Source: an uncultured Pseudodesulfovibrio sp. (GTDB lineage Bacteria; Desulfobacterota; Desulfovibrionia; Desulfovibrionales; Desulfovibrionaceae). Taken from it: a stretch of 64,000 bases of DNA. Numbering within the stretch: the stretch's first letter is position 1; each line of letters opens with the position of its first letter. Below are positions 60,293-64,000 of this stretch, one piece after another. The position numbers were made by a program, and so were the translations under genes. The DNA lies in NCBI RefSeq assembly GCF_963662885.1, contig NZ_OY760065.1, positions 134,001-198,000 on the forward strand, written 5' to 3'. Under the pieces are notes generated by a model. It was not told where the DNA came from, made no database searches, and was given only the letters and a program-made list of their open reading frames with translations.

Positions 60293-60796
60293 TTATTTGG
60301 GCCAATAAGCAGGAGTTACTTTGCATCGGATATCCTTTTGATAATGCGAAAGCTTGGTAAATGGAGATTCAACTACCACTTTGAGAGTTACCGAGTCGTG
60401 GCCCTGGAAAGGGAGGTCAAATGTAAACAAGGCGATGTCACAGATGCCATTACTATCTTGGCCTCTCATTGGACGTTTGGGTATCGCAATTGTCTTTGAG
60501 TCCAACTCGATCCCGTTTAGCAAAAATGAATATCGGATTGATCCTTCCATATTGCAATATGACTCTGAGTCGATATCATCACAGGGAAAGGTTAGAAAAA
60601 AACCATGTCGGACATGATATGAAGGCGTTAATTGGGCGCTGACAGTACTGCCAGTTTGCAATACATTCAAATCTCCAATGAATATTGGTTTATAGAAAGA
60701 GTCACTATTAAACCAAACCACGAGTTCATTCTTGTGTGAATTTGCCCAAACAGCGATAACTAGCAACACAGCGATCAATATGCCCGCTTTTTTCAT
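60293..60796 (-). CDS. Membrane-anchored hypothetical protein, candidate immunity protein for the Rhs gene
   Basis: 167 residues: one N-terminal membrane helix (about 3-19, KKAGILIAVLLVIAVWA) then a soluble domain facing the periplasm, with four Cys (PCDDIDSESYC, NGICD, DIRCK) that could pair as disulfides. No family is recognised. It is AT-richer than the core genome. It follows the Rhs gene by 54 nt on the same strand, the usual place of an immunity gene, and lies inside the tRNA-bounded segment. AAGGG precedes ATG 60796. If it is an immunity protein, its topology implies a toxin acting in the periplasm. Confidence 0.6.
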   Translation of the reverse strand: MKKAGILIAVLLVIAVWANSHKNELVVWFNSDSFYKPIFIGDLNVLQTGSTVSAQLTPSYHVRHGFFLTFPCDDIDSESYCNMEGSIRYSFLLNGIELDSKTIAIPKRPMRGQDSNGICDIALFTFDLPFQGHDSVTLKVVVESPFTKLSHYQKDIRCKVTPAYWPK

Positions 60797-60850
60797 TCTA
60801 TTCCCTTGTAAGGTGGGGCGATCAGGCCCACCTTCCTTATTGTCTTTCAA

Positions 60851-62110
60851 TTATCGTTGGCGGTCACCTCGATCCAGCAATGAATATCGGTTGCGCATCT
60901 TGTCCGCATAGTCTTGGCAGTTGTTTTTCTTTCCGCCTATGCCAAGAAGGTTGTATTCTTGTTTCCCAAGGCTTTTGACAACACGACGCATTCGCTTGTC
61001 GTCATAGCTCTTGTCTTCAAGCCCGTAATTATTAATTTTTTCTGTGTCGAATCTACGCCCATCCTTGAACAGCCCAACATTCCCCCCAGTCCCATCTTCA
61101 TAAAACCCGTGTTCATGAGCTAGTTCCGTATTGGCCGCATCATCTATCGGGTTATCGGAAAAGATGCCAAGCAATGGCAATCCGCCCAGTCCTCGTTTCC
61201 CAAATCGGAACAACCCCAGCGGGTCCACCCCATTCACCGGATCATCCAGACAATAGCCATACCAATCCGGATCACCGCCTTTGTCCCCAATGGGATCAGG
61301 TGCGGTCCAACGGCTGGTGAACGTATCGTAATCCCGCCAGCCGAAGCGGACGAATCCCAAATCGCGGTCATGCAGTCCGCCCGCAAAGCCGATGGGGATG
61401 GGGAAGCCTGAATTGGTGTCCTCGATGATGCCGCCGAAGGGATCGTACAGGACTTCCTTTATCACGTCGCCGTGAGGGGCGGCAACAACGCGCAGGGAGC
61501 CGACCTGGTCGTAGTGCAGGGTGAATACGGCACCGTCTTCGCGGCGCATGGCCGAGGGGAGTCTTTCGTCTTCAGCATATACGAACTCGTAGCTCATGCG
61601 TCCGTCGTGGAAGGCTGCGAGGCGGATGAAGTCGAGCCATTGGTAGGCTTCGGCAAGCTGGGCGTTCAGGTATTTGGCTGCCCGCTGGCCATCTTCGTCA
61701 TGGCGGAAGGTGTAGACGCGGTTTTGGTCTTCCACCTCCATCCTGAGCAGCTGGTAGTCCGGTGCGTACTTATAGAGATGATATGTACCGCCGTTTGACC
61801 AGATGGACCGGAATCCGTTGTCGTCGTGGGTGTAAGTGTTGTTGCCAGCGCGAAGCAAACGGTTGTCCATGGTGTACTGATAATCGCGGTAGTGCGGTCC
61901 GCCGGTTGCGGGTAGGTAGTCCCGGGTGCGGCGGCCGTCCCGGTCGTAGGCACACTGGCAGATCCGCCTGCCGTCCAGGTGCGCTTCGAAAAGACGGCCT
62001 TCCTTGTCGTAGGAGTATTTCCAGGTGATGGGTTTTCCAGCCACGGTTTCCTGTTTCTCGATGATTCGATCGTTCCGGTCGTGCCGCAATTGGTATGAAT
62101 AGGGGGGCAT
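60851..62110 (-). CDS. Short Rhs-core protein with variable C-terminal (toxin-like) domain
   Basis: 419 residues. The N-terminal 295 are YD/Rhs repeats (YSYDKEGRLFEAHLDG, YDRDGRRTRDYLP, YDQVGSLRVV) and the Rhs core end (YDPFGGIIEDTNS, GFAGGLHDRDLGFVRFGWRD, RWTAPDPIGDKGGDPDWYGY, NGVDPLGLF). The last about 115 residues are a unique tip with AHEHGFYEDG (His about 332-334) and NNCQDYADKMRNRY (Cys about 398), a His-before-Cys order seen in LRAT/PPPDE-type thiol enzymes; this is an inference. It lacks the huge N-terminal cage and any signal peptide, so it is an orphan fragment or mini-Rhs. ATG 62110 has AGAGG upstream. Confidence 0.82.
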   Translation of the reverse strand: MPPYSYQLRHDRNDRIIEKQETVAGKPITWKYSYDKEGRLFEAHLDGRRICQCAYDRDGRRTRDYLPATGGPHYRDYQYTMDNRLLRAGNNTYTHDDNGFRSIWSNGGTYHLYKYAPDYQLLRMEVEDQNRVYTFRHDEDGQRAAKYLNAQLAEAYQWLDFIRLAAFHDGRMSYEFVYAEDERLPSAMRREDGAVFTLHYDQVGSLRVVAAPHGDVIKEVLYDPFGGIIEDTNSGFPIPIGFAGGLHDRDLGFVRFGWRDYDTFTSRWTAPDPIGDKGGDPDWYGYCLDDPVNGVDPLGLFRFGKRGLGGLPLLGIFSDNPIDDAANTELAHEHGFYEDGTGGNVGLFKDGRRFDTEKINNYGLEDKSYDDKRMRRVVKSLGKQEYNLLGIGGKKNNCQDYADKMRNRYSLLDRGDRQR

Positions 62111-62307
62111 TTTCACCTCTCGGGTTTCGTTCCTGGAGACCCTCTCCGTGAATCGGAGCCAGTATACCCCCGGTTTTCGGCAAAACCCGGTTTTGTGAAC
62201 GAATGTCTAGTAAAATCGGCCTATAGGATAAAATGGGCGCTTGACACACTTCTGAAGTCGGCTGGTTCGACCGAGGCAGCGCTCAAAGGCGGGAGGGGAG
62301 AGGCAAA

Positions 62308-62338
62308 AGAAAAAACCGCCGATCTTTCGATCAGCGGT
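62308..62338 (-). terminator. Terminator of tRNA-Thr copy 2
   Basis: On the reverse strand: ACCGCTGATC - GAAA - GATCGGCGGT (one wobble) then TTTTTT. It has the same place and shape as the terminator of copy 1 but a different sequence. Confidence 0.88.
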
Positions 62339-62340
62339 CT

Positions 62341-62445
62341 TAGATATATGGAGCTGCTGGGCGGGATTGAACCGCCTACCTCGTCCTTACCAAGGACGCG
62401 CTCTACCGATTGAGCTACAGCAGCGTTCCGGCTGTTTTCGAAGAA
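62341..62445. repeat. 105-bp direct repeat, right copy
   Basis: Partner of 60172-60276 with three mismatches: one in the 3' flank and two that form a compensated base pair in the tRNA anticodon stem. Confidence 0.9.
62349..62424 (-). tRNA. tRNA-Thr (GGT), copy 2
   Basis: 76 nt on the reverse strand with encoded CCA. It is identical to copy 1 except that the anticodon stem is CGTCC/GGACG instead of CATCC/GGATG, so the pair A-T became G-C. Anticodon loop TTGGTAA, anticodon GGT. It has its own terminator. Confidence 0.97.
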
Positions 62446-62490
62446 ATGGCAGGCCGATTTTTCATCGGCCCGCCGGGGTACTTCTTCGTT

Positions 62491-62533
62491 TGGTCGGGAT
62501 GAAAGGATTTGAACCTTCGACCCCTTGAACCCT
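62491..62533 (-). pseudogene. tRNA-Pro 3' fragment (probable attachment-site scar)
   Basis: The reverse strand reads from the anticodon-loop end through variable loop, T-arm (GAAGG-TTCAAAT-CCTTT), acceptor strand CATCCCG, A, CCA of a tRNA like tRNA-Pro. The 5' half (acceptor CGGGATG, D-arm) is absent upstream; unrelated AT-rich sequence takes over at about 62534. Integrases that target tRNA 3' ends leave just such a piece at one junction, so the element would lie to the right with the whole tRNA at its far end. Confidence 0.72.
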
Positions 62534-62700
62534 ATGACCGAAGTCGAGTTTGTATCTTTTGAAATTATTGGATTAATTTTGATGAGGATAACAATTTTTG
62601 GTCCAAATCGAGGCTGTCGTGCCGAGGGAGGTTATCCAGCGTTAGGCTGTGATCCAGTTTCTGAGGCCATCTTCACCAATGATACCTTTCGGGTGTCAAT
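62534..62700. other. Left end of the putative island, no gene seen
   Basis: About 167 bases between the tRNA fragment and the radical SAM stop. A forward open frame crosses it but runs antisense through the radical SAM gene and has no ribosome site, so I do not call it. No integrase gene is visible within the window. Confidence 0.4.
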
Positions 62701-63765
62701 TTATTTTGAAATTGGTGGTTTCGTCTTGACCTTAGGCGGTGGGGCAATGAAATTTGAACACATAAATTCGTTAAAAAAGATCGGGCAGCCTCCTAGACAT
62801 AGTGAGAACTTGCTACACTTATTACAGGAATTCGTATTAAGCGATTTCCTGAAATTTGAGAATAGCTCACTATTTTTCCAAATATCTTCAACGGTTGACC
62901 TTTTCAGAGAAACACCCTTTGTCAAGCCCTCCATGAAAGAACATGGATACATCTGTAGGTCTTCAGAAATATATCCTGAAAACCTTCCTCCTTCACACGG
63001 TTCGATGAAATTTTCATCAACATCCATGTGGTTAATCATCAGGTTTACAAAACAGCTGTCAAAGCCAACTTTAAATCGATGATTATTGCTAGAAATAAAA
63101 GAGAACAACTTTGACAAATCGGTCTTGTTATAATTGGCAAGCTCCGGACGGGAAATAGGCCCAGTGGGTTTGTACCTAAGTAAAACAATTGCGTTAACCT
63201 TTTGAAAGGTTGAATTGGTATCTAGGTCTTTAATTATTTCATCTATATTTTCGGCTGAAACGACTAAGTGAATATTGATCTTTATGCCCATCTTCGCCAT
63301 GCGCTCCACAAGTTCGTTGAACCCTGGCTGGTGATAGTAGCTTACGCCAACTGCGCCACAGTATTTTGCAGAAGACATTAATATTTCATCCGAAAGAGAG
63401 AACCCGTTGGTGGTATAATTGGGAACTATTGATTTAGAGTAAGTGTATTTTAATATGTCGACAAAGTTAGGGTGTAGGTTCGGGTTTCCACCACCTAAGG
63501 CTACCTGAAACACCCCTATGTCAGAGATTTGATCAATCAAACGACAGTAGTCGCTGAATTCCATATGGGTCGTGTTTTTGGTCGATTTGTAGCAAATCTC
63601 ACAATTCAATTCGCAGTAGTCTGTTATTGAAATGTCAAGTAGTTCAGGCCCTGAAGAATCCCAAAAAGGCTCGGTGTGTCCAGGTTCTTCAACTCGCGCC
63701 ATAAACCCTGTTTTGGGGTTAAAAAAGGACGAGAAATGTTGTTTTTTATTCTTCCTAATCAGCAT
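62701..63765 (-). CDS. Radical SAM protein with SPASM domain
   Basis: 354 residues. The radical SAM cluster motif is C-x3-C-x2-C at Cys51, 55, 58 (CELNCEIC), with a GGG-N-P SAM-binding turn near 91 (LGGGNPNLHPNF). The C-terminal part has the seven-cysteine SPASM pattern: Cys257, Cys275, then C-x2-C-x5-C-x3-C at 314, 317, 323, 327, and Cys336, enough for two auxiliary 4Fe-4S clusters. Such enzymes usually modify peptides (RiPP maturases) or proteins. No precursor peptide is visible in the window. It is strongly AT-rich compared with the core genome. It starts 1 nt after the upstream gene. Confidence 0.9.
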   Translation of the reverse strand: MLIRKNKKQHFSSFFNPKTGFMARVEEPGHTEPFWDSSGPELLDISITDYCELNCEICYKSTKNTTHMEFSDYCRLIDQISDIGVFQVALGGGNPNLHPNFVDILKYTYSKSIVPNYTTNGFSLSDEILMSSAKYCGAVGVSYYHQPGFNELVERMAKMGIKINIHLVVSAENIDEIIKDLDTNSTFQKVNAIVLLRYKPTGPISRPELANYNKTDLSKLFSFISSNNHRFKVGFDSCFVNLMINHMDVDENFIEPCEGGRFSGYISEDLQMYPCSFMEGLTKGVSLKRSTVEDIWKNSELFSNFRKSLNTNSCNKCSKFSLCLGGCPIFFNEFMCSNFIAPPPKVKTKPPISK

Positions 63766-63766
63766 C

Positions 63767-64000
63767 TTACCAATACGAATTGATTAAATTTATATATATC
63801 TGGTCCGTTTCTATCTCAAACGAAGATACACAATAGAATATCTCAACTAAGTTCTGGTCACTAGAAAAGCCACCTACTAAAACCTTCCGGCCTTGTTCCT
63901 TTGCATCTTCAATTTTGCGTTGCAGTCTAGGTGGTAGCTCTAAAGCCCAGTTGTCTTGAACTCTAGCAACATACTCATCGTAAGGGGTAGCCGACTTGAG
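63767..64000 (-). CDS. Unknown protein, C-terminal 77 residues (gene runs off the window)
   Basis: An open frame enters from the right edge and stops at 63767, ending FEIETDQIYINLINSYW. The visible part has a charged helix (ELPPRLQRKIEDAKEQGRK) and a KVLVGGFSSDQN strand-turn. I recognise no family. Its stop lies 1 nt before the radical SAM start, so the two are translated together and are probably functional partners. Base composition is AT-rich like its neighbour, which fits the island. Confidence 0.7.
   Translation of the reverse strand, partial: LKSATPYDEYVARVQDNWALELPPRLQRKIEDAKEQGRKVLVGGFSSDQNLVEIFYCVSSFEIETDQIYINLINSYW

Noticed and set aside
60120..60308. A short forward frame across tRNA-Thr copy 1
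   Set aside because: It overlaps the tRNA and its terminator, so it is not a plausible protein gene.
62525..63082. A forward 185-codon frame starting in the tRNA-Pro fragment
   Set aside because: It is antisense to the radical SAM gene, starts inside a tRNA fragment and has no ribosome site.
1..64000. CRISPR arrays, insertion sequences, rRNA genes or known defence systems
   Set aside because: No regularly spaced repeats, transposase, integrase, rRNA or recognised defence gene set was found on reading both strands.

Overview
The window is GC-rich chromosomal DNA, apart from AT-richer patches near the right end. The gene content points to a sulfate-reducing Desulfovibrionales bacterium of the Desulfovibrio/Pseudodesulfovibrio type. 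The main evidence is a molybdopterin aldehyde oxidoreductase very like D. gigas Mop, a small siroheme-[4Fe-4S] sulfite reductase of the Desulfovibrio kind, a NIL-domain ferredoxin, a full three-domain NifU used with NifS and CysE/CysK, and a TupA-type tungstate-binding protein. The family calls come from reading the translations and motifs; no database search was run.

Layout. 1-0.7 kb: 3' end of a UDP-glucose dehydrogenase gene. 0.76-1.8 kb: a small unknown protein and cheW. 1.9-12.4 kb: a forward housekeeping cluster (mfd, a SurA-like lipoprotein, surA, rodZ, recO, glyQ, glyS), then rpsT with its own promoter and an orphan tungstate-binding protein gene. 13.8-17.8 kb: a Crp/Fnr-type regulator divergent from a redox operon (membrane polyferredoxin, ferredoxin, cupin, small siroheme reductase). 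17.9-25.2 kb, reverse strand: mop, an iron alcohol dehydrogenase, an Mpv17-like membrane protein and an AcoR-like sigma-54 activator, with a textbook -24/-12 promoter in front of mop. 25.5-28.3 kb: trkA-trkH. 28.6-32.2 kb, reverse: nadC-nadA-nadB, divergent from mgtE. 33.9-40.2 kb, reverse: ileS-lspA-small membrane protein-ybgF-NIL ferredoxin-PilZ-cheZ. 41.1-45.4 kb, reverse: nifU-nifS-cysK-cysE behind a DUF493 gene. 45.6-51.3 kb, forward: a REC-PAS-GGDEF-EAL protein, small membrane proteins, and an Hsp20 plus LonC-like protease pair. 52.0-54.2 kb: ilvBN behind a valine-rich leader peptide and attenuator. 54.3-56.3 kb: a glycosyltransferase-like gene and a flagellin-like gene with a perfect sigma-28 promoter. 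56.4-60.0 kb, reverse: a MarR-controlled AaeB/AaeX/AaeA-type efflux operon.

The last 4 kb is an accessory region. Two nearly identical tRNA-Thr(GGT) genes, inside a 105-bp direct repeat, bracket a short Rhs core/toxin-like gene and a membrane-anchored candidate immunity gene. Just beyond lies a 43-nt 3' fragment of a tRNA-Pro gene, which looks like the attachment-site scar of an island entering from the right. The AT-rich genes there encode a radical SAM/SPASM protein and, 1 nt upstream of it, an unknown partner that runs off the window.

The genes most worth following up are the tRNA-bounded Rhs module, the radical SAM pair in the tRNA-Pro island, the ilvBN attenuator, the sigma-28 flagellin-like gene and the sigma-54 aldehyde-oxidation locus.
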